Below are positions 34,054 to 43,126 of a stretch of 64,000 bases of DNA, piece by piece. Source of the DNA: Maricaulis sp963975345 (GTDB taxonomy: Bacteria > Pseudomonadota > Alphaproteobacteria > Caulobacterales > Maricaulaceae). The position numbers and the translations under genes are program-made. The stretch lies in NCBI RefSeq assembly GCF_963975345.1, contig NZ_CAXBGE010000003.1, positions 62,001 to 126,000 on the forward strand, written 5' to 3'. Each line of letters begins with the position of its first letter. The first letter of the stretch is position 1. Under the pieces are notes generated by a model. That model was not told the DNA's origin, did not search any database, and saw only the letters and a list, made by a program, of their open reading frames with translations.

Positions 34054-34686
34054 ATGTCGGCAAGCTGCTGTGAAACCAAGCAATTCGACGGAATGAGCCC
34101 CGGCTTCAAGCGCGCGCTGATCGCGGTGATCATCATCAATGCCGGCATGTTCATCGTCGAAATGCTGGCGGGTGCCGCCGCCCAGTCCCAAGCGCTGAAG
34201 GCCGATGCACTCGATTTCTTCGCCGATGCCGCAACCTATGGCCTGTCGCTCTGGGTGATCGGCAAGCCGCCGCGCTGGCGCGCCAACGCCGCCCTGGCCA
34301 AGGCTGGCAGCCTGTTCGTGATGGGCGCAGCCATCCTTGCGCTGGCCTTTTATCGCGCGATTTTCGTCGCTCAGCCGGTGGCCGAATTGATGGGCGGGAT
34401 CGCCCTGCTGGCGCTGGCCGCCAATGTCATCAGCGTACTGATCCTGATGCGTTGGCGCGATGGCGACGCCAATGTGCGTTCGGTCTGGCTGTGCTCGCGC
34501 AATGATGCGGTCGGCAATATCGCCGTCTTCATCTCCGCCGGTGTGGTCTGGATAACCCATAGCCATTGGCCCGACATCATCGTCGCCGTCGGGATGGCCG
34601 GCCTCTTCCTGACCTCGGCCTTCCAGATTCTGGTCCAGGCGCGGTCGGAGATCGCGACGACAGGGGCCAAGGCCCATCACCATTAG
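34054..34686 (+). CDS. cation transporter, short CDF-like
   Basis: A 210-residue membrane protein with five or six helices. It starts MSASCCETK (two cysteines) and has KADALDFFADA near TM2, plus SRNDAVGNIAVF near TM5, the paired acidic sites of cation diffusion facilitators, and a His-rich tail AKAHHH. It lacks the C-terminal cytoplasmic CDF domain. The MerR-type promoter upstream indicates heavy-metal-induced export. The specific metal is not evident. Its stop codon overlaps the next gene's stop on the other strand. Confidence 0.85.
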   Translation: MSASCCETKQFDGMSPGFKRALIAVIIINAGMFIVEMLAGAAAQSQALKADALDFFADAATYGLSLWVIGKPPRWRANAALAKAGSLFVMGAAILALAFYRAIFVAQPVAELMGGIALLALAANVISVLILMRWRDGDANVRSVWLCSRNDAVGNIAVFISAGVVWITHSHWPDIIVAVGMAGLFLTSAFQILVQARSEIATTGAKAHHH

Positions 34687-35297
34687 GCGATGGCAACGCT
34701 CTCAAAGCAGACTTCCGGCCATAGCGCCTGCTGACGAAGGCATTTGGCGTTCCAGCCAGACGGGTCGGCGAGTGCCGTGACCGGGCGAACCTGCAGCGAG
34801 AATAGCTCGGCCAGCCCGAAGGGTGCGAGCACTTCCATCGCGCCTGCGGCGTCCAGCCGGACGGCGACGGCATGGGTGTGGGAGGCGAAATTCGCCACAG
34901 CATCGGAGGTGCTGGTCAGCGGCGCGCGCGTAACGCCATGCTTGGCACCAAACCAGAGATGGACGCGGGCCTGATTGCGGATTTCGACGATGGCATCGAC
35001 GTCGGCGAACACGGCCGCGCCGGCCCGGATCACGATATCCTCGGCTGCCTCGCCCAGATCGGTGGCGTCAAAATACCCCAGATCATAATCATTGACGCCA
35101 TAGGCCGGATCGCGCCCGGTCAGCGCATTCCAGACCGCCTGATAGACGGCCCCCGCCATCAGGCCGTGATCGGGCAGTGCCATCGCCGCGGCCCGCTCCA
35201 GCACCGTCATCACGACCGTGTTGGCCGCAACCGCCTCGACCAGGAAAGCCGTCTGCCTGGCAGAGGGCGCATCGGCGAGACGGCGCGGATCCATCAT
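34683..35297 (-). CDS. nucleotidyltransferase family protein (DUF925)
   Basis: A 204-residue protein of the NTP_transf_6/DUF925 family, visible in LPDHGLMAGAVYQAVWNAL, VNDYDLGYFDATDL and ARVHLWFGAKHG. DYDLGYFD is the nucleotidyltransferase D-x-D type site. Substrate unknown. The ATG overlaps the pheT stop (TGATG), so it is the last gene in the pheS-orf-pheT operon. Confidence 0.82.
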   Translation of the reverse strand: MMDPRRLADAPSARQTAFLVEAVAANTVVMTVLERAAAMALPDHGLMAGAVYQAVWNALTGRDPAYGVNDYDLGYFDATDLGEAAEDIVIRAGAAVFADVDAIVEIRNQARVHLWFGAKHGVTRAPLTSTSDAVANFASHTHAVAVRLDAAGAMEVLAPFGLAELFSLQVRPVTALADPSGWNAKCLRQQALWPEVCFESVAIA

Positions 35298-37696
35298 CAG
35301 CCCCGCAACGCGCCGCCAGTGGCGCCGGTGACCTTGGCGATCACCTTGGCGGCGACGGCGTCGATATCCTCATCCGTGAGGGTCTTGTCGCGTGGCTGCA
35401 ACACCACTTCAATGGCGAGCGAGGTCTGCCCCTCGGGCACACCCTTGCCGTCATAGACGTCAAACACGGTGACATCGCTGATCAAGGCCTTGTCGGCGCC
35501 CTTGGCGGCGCGGATCAGGCTGTCGGCGGCGACGGACTTGTCGACCAGGAAGGCGAAGTCGCGCTTGACCGGTGTCAGATCGGCGCGGTCGAGCTGGGCC
35601 CGGGCCTTGAGGCCGGAAGCCTTGCGCGGCTGCGGGATCGCGTCGAGCACAATCTCGAATGCCAGCACGCGGCCATCAATCCCCAGCGCCTTGAGCACGC
35701 GCGGATGGATCTCGCCAAACTCGGCCATCACATTCTTCGGCCCCTGACGCAAAACGCCGGAGCGGCCCGGATGCCACCAATCGCGCGCCTCGGCGGCGAC
35801 CTGGAGAGACGCGGCTGGCGCGCCAGCGGCTTCAAGCGCGGCCATGGCGTCGGCCTTGACGTCGAACACATCGGGAAGCCGTGCGCCCGTCCAGTGACGG
35901 CCGGACGCGATGCGGCGCACACCGGTGGCGACCAGCAATTGGCCGTCCGGCGCATCGGTGAGATAGACCGGACCGACCTCGAACAGGCGCGCATCGCCCA
36001 GGCCGCGATCGGCATTGGACTGCAGTGCCGTCAGCAAATGGATCAGCGCCGTCGGGCGCATCACGTCGAGCTCGGATGAGATCGGGTTTTCCAGCGCCAG
36101 GCCGATGCCATGGCCACCAAACAGCGCCGCCTGCGATCTCTCGCAGAAGGACCAGCTCACCGCTTCCTGATAACCGCGAGCGGCGAGCGCCCGGCGGGCA
36201 TGGCGGGCGCGCAATTGCATCACCGTCGCCGGCGCCTGCCGTCGCACCGAGGGGCGCGACAGCGAGGTGGCGATCAGCTTGTCGAAGCCGTGAATGCGCG
36301 CGATTTCCTCGACCAGATCGGCTTTCAGGCTGCAATCCATCCGCCAGCTCGGGACACCAACCGTCAGCACATCGCCATCGCCCTTGGCGGTGAAGCCGAG
36401 TGTGGTGAGGATACGCAGGATCTCGGCGCGTGGCAGGTCGAGCCCGGTGAGGCGTTTGACTTCACTGATCGGGAATTCGATATCGGCGGGCGCGGCGGGG
36501 ATCTTGCCGGCAGTCGTGATTTCCGAGGCCTCGCCGCCGCAGATTTTCAGGATCAGGCGTGTCGCGTATTCAATCCCGTCGACGACCGATTGCGGATCGA
36601 CGCCGCGCTCGAAGCGGTATTTGGCATCGCTATCGATGCCGGTCGCCTTGGCGGTCGCGCGGGTGATCAGCGGATCAAACCAGGCGCTCTCGATGAAAAC
36701 GTCCGTGGTCGCGTCGGTGCAGCCGGACGCAATCCCGCCCATCACGCCGCCAAAACCGAGGCATTGCGCCTCGTCAGCGATGACGCACATGGTTTCGCTC
36801 GGGCTGTAGGTTTTCTTGTCGAGCGCTTCGAAGGCATCGCTATCGCCAGCGCCGCGTCGCGCATGAACGGTGCCGGTCAACTTGGCCAGATCATAAACGT
36901 GCAGCGGCCGGCAGCGATCATAGGAGATCAGATTGGTGATGTCGGCGAGCGCATTGATCGGGCGCAGGCCGATTGATTTGAGCGCCTTTTGCAGCCAAGC
37001 CGGCGAAGCGACATTCTTGACGCCGCGGATCACACGCCCGACGAAGACCGGACAGGCTTCCGGCCAGTCGAGCTCAACCTTGACCGGGCAGGGAAATGTG
37101 CCCGGCGTTTTCGTGATCGGGACATCCTTGAGCGTGCCGATACCGGTCGCCGCCAGATCGCGCGCAATACCGCGCACACCGAGCCAGTCGGGCCGGTTGG
37201 GCGTAACCTCGAAATCGATCACGACATCGTCCTGGCCCAGCGCCACCACGGCCGGCGTGCCGACAGCCCAGTCGCCTTCAAGATCGATAATGCCGTCATG
37301 ATCCTCGCCGAGTTCCAGCTCCTTGGCCGAACACATCATGCCCGAGCTTTCGACGCCGCGGATCTTGCGCGGCTTCTTGTCGAGCGAGAAATCGAGGCCG
37401 GGGATATAGGCGCCGAGCGGCGCGTAGACGGCGCGCATGCCGGTTCGGGCATTGGGCGCGCCGCAGACGATCTGCTTGATACCGTCAACGGTTTCGACGG
37501 TGCAGACGCGCAGCTTGTCGGCATCCGGGTGAGCGACAGCCTCCTGGACATAGGCGACCGTAAAGGCGCCGAACTTCTCGGCCGGATTGTCGATCTCTTC
37601 GATCTCGAGACCGGCCATGGTCATGGCCTCGGCAATCTCCTCGAGGGAGGCGGACGTCTCGAGGTGATATTTCAGCCAGGAAAGCGGGAATTTCAT
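35297..37696 (-). CDS. pheT: phenylalanyl-tRNA synthetase beta subunit
   Basis: A 799-residue subunit of the alpha2-beta2 PheRS. From the N-terminus: MKFPLSWLKYHL, a tRNA-binding OB domain (about 40-145), B5 and B3/4 domains, and the C-terminal anticodon-binding FDX-ACB domain ending in LTDEDIDAVAAKVIAKV. Length matches the bacterial family (about 800). It is separated from pheS by an unrelated open frame that overlaps both ends by four bases. Confidence 0.95.
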   Translation of the reverse strand: MKFPLSWLKYHLETSASLEEIAEAMTMAGLEIEEIDNPAEKFGAFTVAYVQEAVAHPDADKLRVCTVETVDGIKQIVCGAPNARTGMRAVYAPLGAYIPGLDFSLDKKPRKIRGVESSGMMCSAKELELGEDHDGIIDLEGDWAVGTPAVVALGQDDVVIDFEVTPNRPDWLGVRGIARDLAATGIGTLKDVPITKTPGTFPCPVKVELDWPEACPVFVGRVIRGVKNVASPAWLQKALKSIGLRPINALADITNLISYDRCRPLHVYDLAKLTGTVHARRGAGDSDAFEALDKKTYSPSETMCVIADEAQCLGFGGVMGGIASGCTDATTDVFIESAWFDPLITRATAKATGIDSDAKYRFERGVDPQSVVDGIEYATRLILKICGGEASEITTAGKIPAAPADIEFPISEVKRLTGLDLPRAEILRILTTLGFTAKGDGDVLTVGVPSWRMDCSLKADLVEEIARIHGFDKLIATSLSRPSVRRQAPATVMQLRARHARRALAARGYQEAVSWSFCERSQAALFGGHGIGLALENPISSELDVMRPTALIHLLTALQSNADRGLGDARLFEVGPVYLTDAPDGQLLVATGVRRIASGRHWTGARLPDVFDVKADAMAALEAAGAPAASLQVAAEARDWWHPGRSGVLRQGPKNVMAEFGEIHPRVLKALGIDGRVLAFEIVLDAIPQPRKASGLKARAQLDRADLTPVKRDFAFLVDKSVAADSLIRAAKGADKALISDVTVFDVYDGKGVPEGQTSLAIEVVLQPRDKTLTDEDIDAVAAKVIAKVTGATGGALRG

Positions 37697-38322
37697 TGCG
37701 CATCCTCCGGCCGAAGCGTGGCCGTCTCAGGTGATATCGGGGTCGGGGTGGCGGCGCCCAATTGTTCAAACGCGTCTTCGGCGCCCACTTCGCATTGGTG
37801 CACGCGTCGGGCCAGCGCACCGCCAGCCGGCGTCGTCTCCCAGCAGCGATCAAACACCGAGCAATAGCAAACGCGCACTTCCCAAGCGTCCCAGCTGGTC
37901 GCCGCCTCGTACAGCTCGGACTGGGTGATGTCTGTGCGGGCCCATCGGATCTGGATCGGCGTCACGCTTTCATTGGGCGCAAGAGCGCGGCCGGTCAGCC
38001 CGGCCCAGGACAGGTTATAGCCCTCGGGCAGCTGGGCGCGATAGGAATCGAGCCCCGGCTGCAACTCGCCATCGCGATAGAGCGAAACGCGGCGGATCAA
38101 CGCCGGTCCGACGCCATTATTGGCGATGGTGATACCGAGACTGGCTTCGTTCGGCATGGTCGAGACAAAACCATCCACCTGCAGCACGGGATAGACTGCA
38201 CCATGTTGCTGTGCCCGCATCACCCGGCCCTGATCCCAGGCGACAAACAGCGCCGCGATGCCAACCAGCATGGCGCCGATCCCGGTCAGGGTCTGATGGT
38301 TATGGGTGAACCAGCGCCACAT
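37693..38322 (-). CDS. unknown single-TM protein inside the pheST operon
   Basis: A 209-residue protein with one N-terminal membrane helix (about 12-30, GAMLVGIAALFVAWDQ) and a beta-rich soluble part containing TIANNGVGPALIRRVSLYRD, which looks like an immunoglobulin-like or DUF-type domain, and the segment VCYCSVFDRCWETT with three cysteines. It overlaps pheT's ATG and pheS's stop by four bases each. I do not recognise the family. Translational coupling with both synthetase subunits is likely. Confidence 0.7.
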   Translation of the reverse strand: MWRWFTHNHQTLTGIGAMLVGIAALFVAWDQGRVMRAQQHGAVYPVLQVDGFVSTMPNEASLGITIANNGVGPALIRRVSLYRDGELQPGLDSYRAQLPEGYNLSWAGLTGRALAPNESVTPIQIRWARTDITQSELYEAATSWDAWEVRVCYCSVFDRCWETTPAGGALARRVHQCEVGAEDAFEQLGAATPTPISPETATLRPEDAQ

Positions 38323-39404
38323 CAGCTCAGACCGGTCGCCATATTCGCCTGCAGCAGCGGCGAGAAGCCATAATGGCCAAGCCAGCGCTGGTCGGAATTG
38401 AAGAAGTCGCGCAGATCCGGCGCGCCGTATTTAAGCATGGCGAGGCGATCAACGCCCATGCCGAAGGCGAAGCCCTGGTATTCGTCCGGATCGAGGCCGC
38501 AATTGCGGATCACATTCGGATGCACCATGCCGCAGCCCAAAATCTCCATCCATTGGTCGCCGGATCCCACCTTGACCGCTTGGCCGACGCGCTCATAGCG
38601 CACATCCATTTCCGCCGAAGGCTCGGTGAAGGGGAAATGGTGGGGACGGAAACGCGTGACGACTTCATCGGTCTCGAAAAAAGCGGCGAGGAAGTCCTGC
38701 AGCACGCCTTTGAGGTGGCCCATATGGGTTTCCTTGTCGATCACCAGGCCTTCAACCTGGTGGAACATCGGCGTGTGTGTCTGGTCCCAGTCACAGCGAT
38801 AGACCCGGCCCGGCGCGATGATGCGGATCGGCGGCGTCTGGCTCATCATGGTGCGGATCTGGACCGGCGAGGTATGGGTGCGCAAAACCTTGCGCAGCCC
38901 CTCGGCATCCGGCTTCATGAAGAAGGTGTCCTGGGTATCGCGCGCCGGATGGCCCTCGGGGAAATTGAGCGCCGTGAAATTGTGGAAATCATCCTCCACG
39001 TCCGAGCCTTCGGCGACGGCAAAGCCCATATCGGCGAAGATCACTGCGAGCTCTTCCATCACCTGGGTAATCGGGTGGATCGACCCCTTCGGCTCGGGCC
39101 GCACCGGCAGGGTGACATCGATGGTCTCAGAGGCCAGGGCCGCATCAAGCGCTGCCGCTTCGAGCATCGCCTTGCGGGCATCGATCGCCGCGCCGAGCCG
39201 GTCCTTGAGACCGTTCAGCGCCGGGCCCATCACCTGACGCTCCTCCGGGCTCATCGAGCCCAGCGAGCGCATCATCAACGAGACCGACCCCTTCTTGCCC
39301 AACGCACCCACGCGCACGCCATCGAGGCCGGCCTCATCGGTCGCGTCGGTGATTTGCGCGAGCACATCCTGCTCGAGGGTTTCCAGTGCAGCAGTATCGG
39401 TCAT
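38322..39404 (-). CDS. pheS: phenylalanyl-tRNA synthetase alpha subunit
   Basis: A 360-residue class II synthetase subunit. The N-terminal coiled coil is followed by the catalytic core: HPITQVMEELAVIFADMGF, FHNFTALNFPEGHPARDTQDTF (split motif 1 and 2 region), RTHTSPVQIRTM, and motif 3 GFAFGMGVDRLAMLKYG. The ATG at 39404 gives the normal start; 21 further open codons upstream are not needed. Its stop overlaps the start of the embedded orf. Confidence 0.95.
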   Translation of the reverse strand: MTDTAALETLEQDVLAQITDATDEAGLDGVRVGALGKKGSVSLMMRSLGSMSPEERQVMGPALNGLKDRLGAAIDARKAMLEAAALDAALASETIDVTLPVRPEPKGSIHPITQVMEELAVIFADMGFAVAEGSDVEDDFHNFTALNFPEGHPARDTQDTFFMKPDAEGLRKVLRTHTSPVQIRTMMSQTPPIRIIAPGRVYRCDWDQTHTPMFHQVEGLVIDKETHMGHLKGVLQDFLAAFFETDEVVTRFRPHHFPFTEPSAEMDVRYERVGQAVKVGSGDQWMEILGCGMVHPNVIRNCGLDPDEYQGFAFGMGVDRLAMLKYGAPDLRDFFNSDQRWLGHYGFSPLLQANMATGLS

Positions 39405-39492
39405 GTCTTCGCCCTTGCCAGTCGTGGTCGGGTTTAGCGTTTGAATTTTCGGGTGTCGACAGCACAAATCCGCTGCGTCAGGCCCAAAAACG

Positions 39493-39529
39493 AAAAAGGC
39501 CCGCGGGCGGTGCGCCGGCGAGCCTTTTC
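39493..39529 (-). terminator. hairpin between rplT and pheS
   Basis: Outer arms AAAAAGGC and GCCTTTTC with a GC-rich interior, 20 bases past the rplT stop on the minus strand. It may terminate or attenuate rpmI-rplT before pheS. Confidence 0.5.
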
Positions 39530-39548
39530 CTGAAGTCGTATGACAGGC

Positions 39549-39905
39549 CTAGGCCAGCGCGGCTTGCGCTTGATCAACCAGGGCCTTGAAGGCGTCTGGC
39601 TCATGGATGGCGATGTCGGACAGGACTTTGCGGTCGACTTCGATACCGGCCTTGATCAGGCCGTTCATCATCGTCGAATACGTCATGCCGTTCAGGCGTG
39701 CCGCAGCGTTGATGCGCTGGATCCAGAGGGCGCGGAAAGTGCGCTTCTTGGCACGGCGGTCGCGATACGCGTACTGGCCGGCCTTCTCCACAGCCTGGAC
39801 GGCAGCGCGGAAGGTGTTCTTGCGACGGCCATAATAGCCCTTCGCTTTTTTGATAACTTTTTTGTGGCGGATGGCCGTAGCCGGGCCGGATGTCACTCGT
39901 GACAT
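39549..39905 (-). CDS. rplT: 50S ribosomal protein L20
   Basis: A 118-residue L20: MSRVTSGPATAIRHKKVIKK, AKGYYGRRKNTFRAA and RRAKKRTFRALWIQRINAA are the rRNA-binding segments, followed by the globular C-terminal domain. It follows rpmI by 27 bases and is in the usual rpmI-rplT order. In other bacteria L20 represses rpmI-rplT; no such leader structure was examined here. Confidence 0.96.
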   Translation of the reverse strand: MSRVTSGPATAIRHKKVIKKAKGYYGRRKNTFRAAVQAVEKAGQYAYRDRRAKKRTFRALWIQRINAAARLNGMTYSTMMNGLIKAGIEVDRKVLSDIAIHEPDAFKALVDQAQAALA

Positions 39906-39932
39906 GGTGTGTTCCTACTCAATGCCGGGGGC

Positions 39933-40133
39933 TTAAAGGCCGTACGGGAGATATTTTTTGATGATCTTCGTATCCTGAGCGGACAGGACAACCTGTCCCC
40001 GCTTGTCGCGGATCTGCTTGGGGGTACGCTTGATCATGCCGTGACGCTTGCCGGTCTGACCGGCTTTGATCTTGCCCGTGGCAGTGAGCTTGAAACGCTT
40101 TTTGGCGCCGCTCTTGGTCTTCATCTTCGACAT
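39933..40133 (-). CDS. rpmI: 50S ribosomal protein L35
   Basis: A 66-residue basic protein: MSKMKTKSGAKKRFKLTATG and RHGMIKRTPKQIRDKRG are diagnostic. AAGGAGATGGAA directly before the ATG sets the start; two earlier codons in frame (MEM) are less likely. infC is not adjacent, as it is in many bacteria, but 3 kb upstream. Confidence 0.95.
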   Translation of the reverse strand: MSKMKTKSGAKKRFKLTATGKIKAGQTGKRHGMIKRTPKQIRDKRGQVVLSAQDTKIIKKYLPYGL

Positions 40134-40278
40134 TTCCATCTCCTTTGCAGGACCGGCGAACCAGCCCGAGGGTGTGAACAGTCAGCGGGCATGTCGATTT
40201 GGCCCGGTAGACTGGTGATAAGAGAGCGGGGTTTATACGCGTCTGGCGGGGGATTGCAACAGCGCGAGGGAGTCTGAA

Positions 40279-40734
40279 TCAGGCCGCGTGCTCATGCTCA
40301 CACAGGCCGCATTCGGTTGCATGGTTATGGCCCGAACGGGCCTGGGCGCGCCAATTGATCAGATGGGCCGCAGCCAGCAAGCTGACGCCGCTCAGTGTGA
40401 TGATGGTTTCTACCAGCTGGGTGGACAGATGCAGAGCACCGACCAGCATCAGGCTCAGACCCAACAGGCCCAGAGCGAGGACCGGCCAGCGCGCATGGCT
40501 CGACCGCACGCTCCAGCCCAGCGCCAATAGCGAGACCGGTGCGGCGATCGCCAACAGGCCGAAATGCCAAGCATGACTGGCGCCGAGCGCCTCGGCGAGG
40601 CCGGGCGTCAGCATCGGCGCTGCCGCGAGGGCGACCGGGAAGAACAGGCAATGCGCGACGCAGACCGCCGACAGGCTGACGCCCGTCAGGTCGAGCGTGC
40701 CGTTTTCAAGATTGATATTGGGCAGCCAGCGCAT
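40279..40734 (-). CDS. MerC domain-containing protein
   Basis: A 151-residue protein with four hydrophobic helices. VCVAHCLFFP (C25 and C29) after the first one is the MerC metal-binding pair, and the tail is rich in His and Cys (GHNHATECGLCEHEHAA). The ATG at 40734 is chosen because the frame above overlaps the putative operator. Likely an inner-membrane transporter of mercury or, in context without mer genes, zinc or another soft metal. Confidence 0.75.
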   Translation of the reverse strand: MRWLPNINLENGTLDLTGVSLSAVCVAHCLFFPVALAAAPMLTPGLAEALGASHAWHFGLLAIAAPVSLLALGWSVRSSHARWPVLALGLLGLSLMLVGALHLSTQLVETIITLSGVSLLAAAHLINWRAQARSGHNHATECGLCEHEHAA

Positions 40735-40759
40735 CGGCGTCTCATCTCTCGGGTTGGGA

Positions 40760-40774
40760 GTGATATAGTATAAC
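40760..40774. promoter_or_regulatory. AT-rich partial palindrome before the merC-like gene
   Basis: GTGATATAGTATAAC is an imperfect palindrome 25 bases before the merC-like start, standing out in a GC-rich region. It could be a Zur/Fur-type operator or a -10 box; no direct proof. Confidence 0.3.
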
Positions 40775-40823
40775 ATCCACCGCGATGGAAGCCCTCGCCT
40801 GTCGGTTGCGCAGCTGGGCGCGC

Positions 40824-40860
40824 AAAAAAAGCGGGCGACCCCTTGTGGGAGCCGCCCGCT
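40824..40860 (-). terminator. intrinsic terminator after the four-module secreted protein
   Basis: Stem AGCGGGCG with CGCCCGCT (40830-40837 and 40853-40860); on the minus strand it is followed by TTTTTTT. Confidence 0.8.
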
Positions 40861-40887
40861 TGTCTGCCTGCCTACGCGTTGCTGCGA

Positions 40888-42639
40888 TCAGTTGGCAAAG
40901 CCGAGCTCGGAGATTTCCAACCGGGCCATCGCGCCATCGCCTTCACGATAGGTGCCGACCCAGATGTCATAGGTCCCAGCCATCGGCTGCTCGAAGCGCA
41001 GCCCCGGATTGAAGCCGTTATTGTCATCATTGCAGATCCAATTGCCATTCGGATCATTGATGACAAGCGTGGTGTCCGCATCCGCGATGACGGAGATGAA
41101 GAGATCGAGCTCACCGGGCGTGAAGGTCAATTCATAGTCCGGCGCGGCGGTGACGTAACCGCGACACATGGAATCGGCCGCCGATTCCGCAGCCAGCGGG
41201 CCTCCCGCCACGAGTTCAACAACAAGCGGATCCGGCGAGAAACCACTGGTCAGCGAGGCCGCGCCGTAATTGGCGTCGAGTGTGTAGTCGAGCGTCTCAC
41301 CGGACTGAAACTCATCGCCGAAAACCAGTTCGGAAATGTGCAATACGGCGTCTTGCGGCTCGCCCTGGCTATAGGTGGCGACCCAGATGTCGTAGCGGCC
41401 CGAAGCGGGTTCGTCGAAACGAATGCCCGGATTGAGATTGCCGGCCCCGTCATCATCGCAATGCCAGCTGCCGTCCGGCGCATTGACGATCAGCGTCGTG
41501 TCGCCGTCCGACGTGGCGGACAGATAAAGGTCGAGGCTGCCGGCCGTATAGGTGAGGTTGAAATCAGGTGCTGTGGTGGCGTAGCCACGGCAATTTTGGC
41601 CCGCCGCCTCATAGGCATCGACATCGCCGCCAGCCTGCAGCGAAACATTATACGGATCGGGAATGAAGCCCGCTTGCAGTGCGACCGTGCCGTAATTGGA
41701 TGGCAGGCTGAAATCGAGCACAGCCGGCACGTCGACATGGCCGCGAAAGCCCTGTTCGGACACAAATAGCGTCGCGTCGATCGGGGCGCCTTCGGAGAAG
41801 CGGCCGGCCCAGATGGCATAACGGCCAGCGGCCGGGTCCCTGACCCGGATGCCCGGATTGAGGTCCTCGGCACTGTCGTCATCGCAATACCAGTCGCCGT
41901 CCGGGCCCCTGACGAGCAGGGTCGTGTCGCGCTCGGCCTCCATCGACAGATAAAGGTCGTGCTCGTCATTGGCGGAATAGTTCAGCCACACATCGGGGGC
42001 TTCGGAAATCTGGCCCCAGCAGGAATCGCCAGTGCCGCGGCTGCCGTCGAGATCACCGCCGGCGCGAACCGCGACGCGGCGTGGATCGTCGCGGAAGCCA
42101 GCGCGCAGGCTCAGCGTTGTGGAATTGGGTTGCAGGGCGCCATTGGGTGCCCGCGAGTAAGCATTTTCGCTGGAGAAACCCAGTTCGGAAATGTGCAGCA
42201 TGGTGGGCTCATAGCCATTGCCCGACTGCAGCGTACCGACCCAGATATTGTAGAGCCCCGATTGCGGCGCATCAAACGTAACGCCCGGGCTGAGGCCCAG
42301 GCCATCGGCGTCGTCATTGCAGTGCCAACTACCGTCGGGCGCATGAACCATCAGGGTCGTATCGGCATCCGAAGCTGCCGAGATATAGAGCGGCAAGGCG
42401 CCAGCATTGTATTGCAGATTGTAGGAGGGTTGGAAGGAGATGTAGCCATAACAGGCGTCGTCAACATTGCCGCCATAGATCGCGCCGCCGGCCTGAATGC
42501 CGACCGAAGTCGGGTCCTGCGCAAAACCGGCCGACAAAGTCACCGAGCCATAAGCCGGCGCGGCGTTGACATCCTGTGCCTGTGCGGAGGCCGCGAGCAA
42601 TAAGAGTGCCGCGGCGCCAGTTGCCCATTTATAGATCAT
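40888..42639 (-). CDS. secreted protein of four PPC-like repeat modules
   Basis: A 583-residue protein with a signal peptide (1-21, ASAQAQ) and four tandem modules of about 135-140 residues. Each begins with a strand such as YGSVTLSAGFAQDP, contains a conserved Cys followed by GY or GQ (for example CYGYIS), and then the acidic site DGSWHCDDD or DGDWYCDDD, the phrase LNPGIRF or alike, and a G-x-Y-x-IW strand; it ends ISELGF. The shape is like bacterial pre-peptidase C-terminal (PPC) domains with a possible calcium site. No catalytic domain is present. A terminator follows it; the start is the ATG 22 bases past the upstream paralogue's stop. Confidence 0.72.
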   Translation of the reverse strand: MIYKWATGAAALLLLAASAQAQDVNAAPAYGSVTLSAGFAQDPTSVGIQAGGAIYGGNVDDACYGYISFQPSYNLQYNAGALPLYISAASDADTTLMVHAPDGSWHCNDDADGLGLSPGVTFDAPQSGLYNIWVGTLQSGNGYEPTMLHISELGFSSENAYSRAPNGALQPNSTTLSLRAGFRDDPRRVAVRAGGDLDGSRGTGDSCWGQISEAPDVWLNYSANDEHDLYLSMEAERDTTLLVRGPDGDWYCDDDSAEDLNPGIRVRDPAAGRYAIWAGRFSEGAPIDATLFVSEQGFRGHVDVPAVLDFSLPSNYGTVALQAGFIPDPYNVSLQAGGDVDAYEAAGQNCRGYATTAPDFNLTYTAGSLDLYLSATSDGDTTLIVNAPDGSWHCDDDGAGNLNPGIRFDEPASGRYDIWVATYSQGEPQDAVLHISELVFGDEFQSGETLDYTLDANYGAASLTSGFSPDPLVVELVAGGPLAAESAADSMCRGYVTAAPDYELTFTPGELDLFISVIADADTTLVINDPNGNWICNDDNNGFNPGLRFEQPMAGTYDIWVGTYREGDGAMARLEISELGFAN

Positions 42640-42661
42640 GATCAGTCTCCCCTGGTGTGAT

Positions 42662-43126
42662 TTATTCGCTTGAAAGTTCTGAGATCGAGAGGGTCGCCTC
42701 TTCGCGGGCGGCATCGGCATAAGTGCCAATCCAGATGTCGTAGACGCCCGATTGTGGATCGACGAAGCGGATCGACGGATTGAGACCGCCACCGCTATCA
42801 TCATCGCAATGCCAGCTGCCATCGGGTGCATGTACGACCAAGGTCGCATCGACCAGCGCACCAACCGAAACGATCAGAGGCAAGGCACCCGCATTGTAGT
42901 AAAGATCAAAATCGGGTGCGCTGGCGATAAAGCCCTTGCAGTCCAACCCGCGCGTCTGGCTGACATCGATCGGGCCGCCCGATTGCAGACGTGCCGTGAA
43001 AGGGTCAGGTGTAAAGCCGGCCGAAAGCGAGGCCTCGCCGCCGCTGGGCAGCGCAGACGTGTCCTGGGCCTGAGCGGCACCGCAGCCGGCAATCAGCGTG
43101 ATGGCAAGAATGGACAGTCTGATCAT
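42662..43126 (-). CDS. secreted protein with one PPC-like repeat module
   Basis: A 154-residue protein with a signal peptide (1-20, AAQAQ) and one copy of the same module as its downstream neighbour: ASLSAGFTPDPF, LDCKGFIASAPDFDL, APDGSWHCDDDSGGGLNPSI and YDIWIGTY then SISELSSE. It ends 22 bases before the four-module gene and is the likely first gene of a two-gene unit. The four-module protein could have grown by duplication of a domain like this one. Confidence 0.72.
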   Translation of the reverse strand: MIRLSILAITLIAGCGAAQAQDTSALPSGGEASLSAGFTPDPFTARLQSGGPIDVSQTRGLDCKGFIASAPDFDLYYNAGALPLIVSVGALVDATLVVHAPDGSWHCDDDSGGGLNPSIRFVDPQSGVYDIWIGTYADAAREEATLSISELSSE

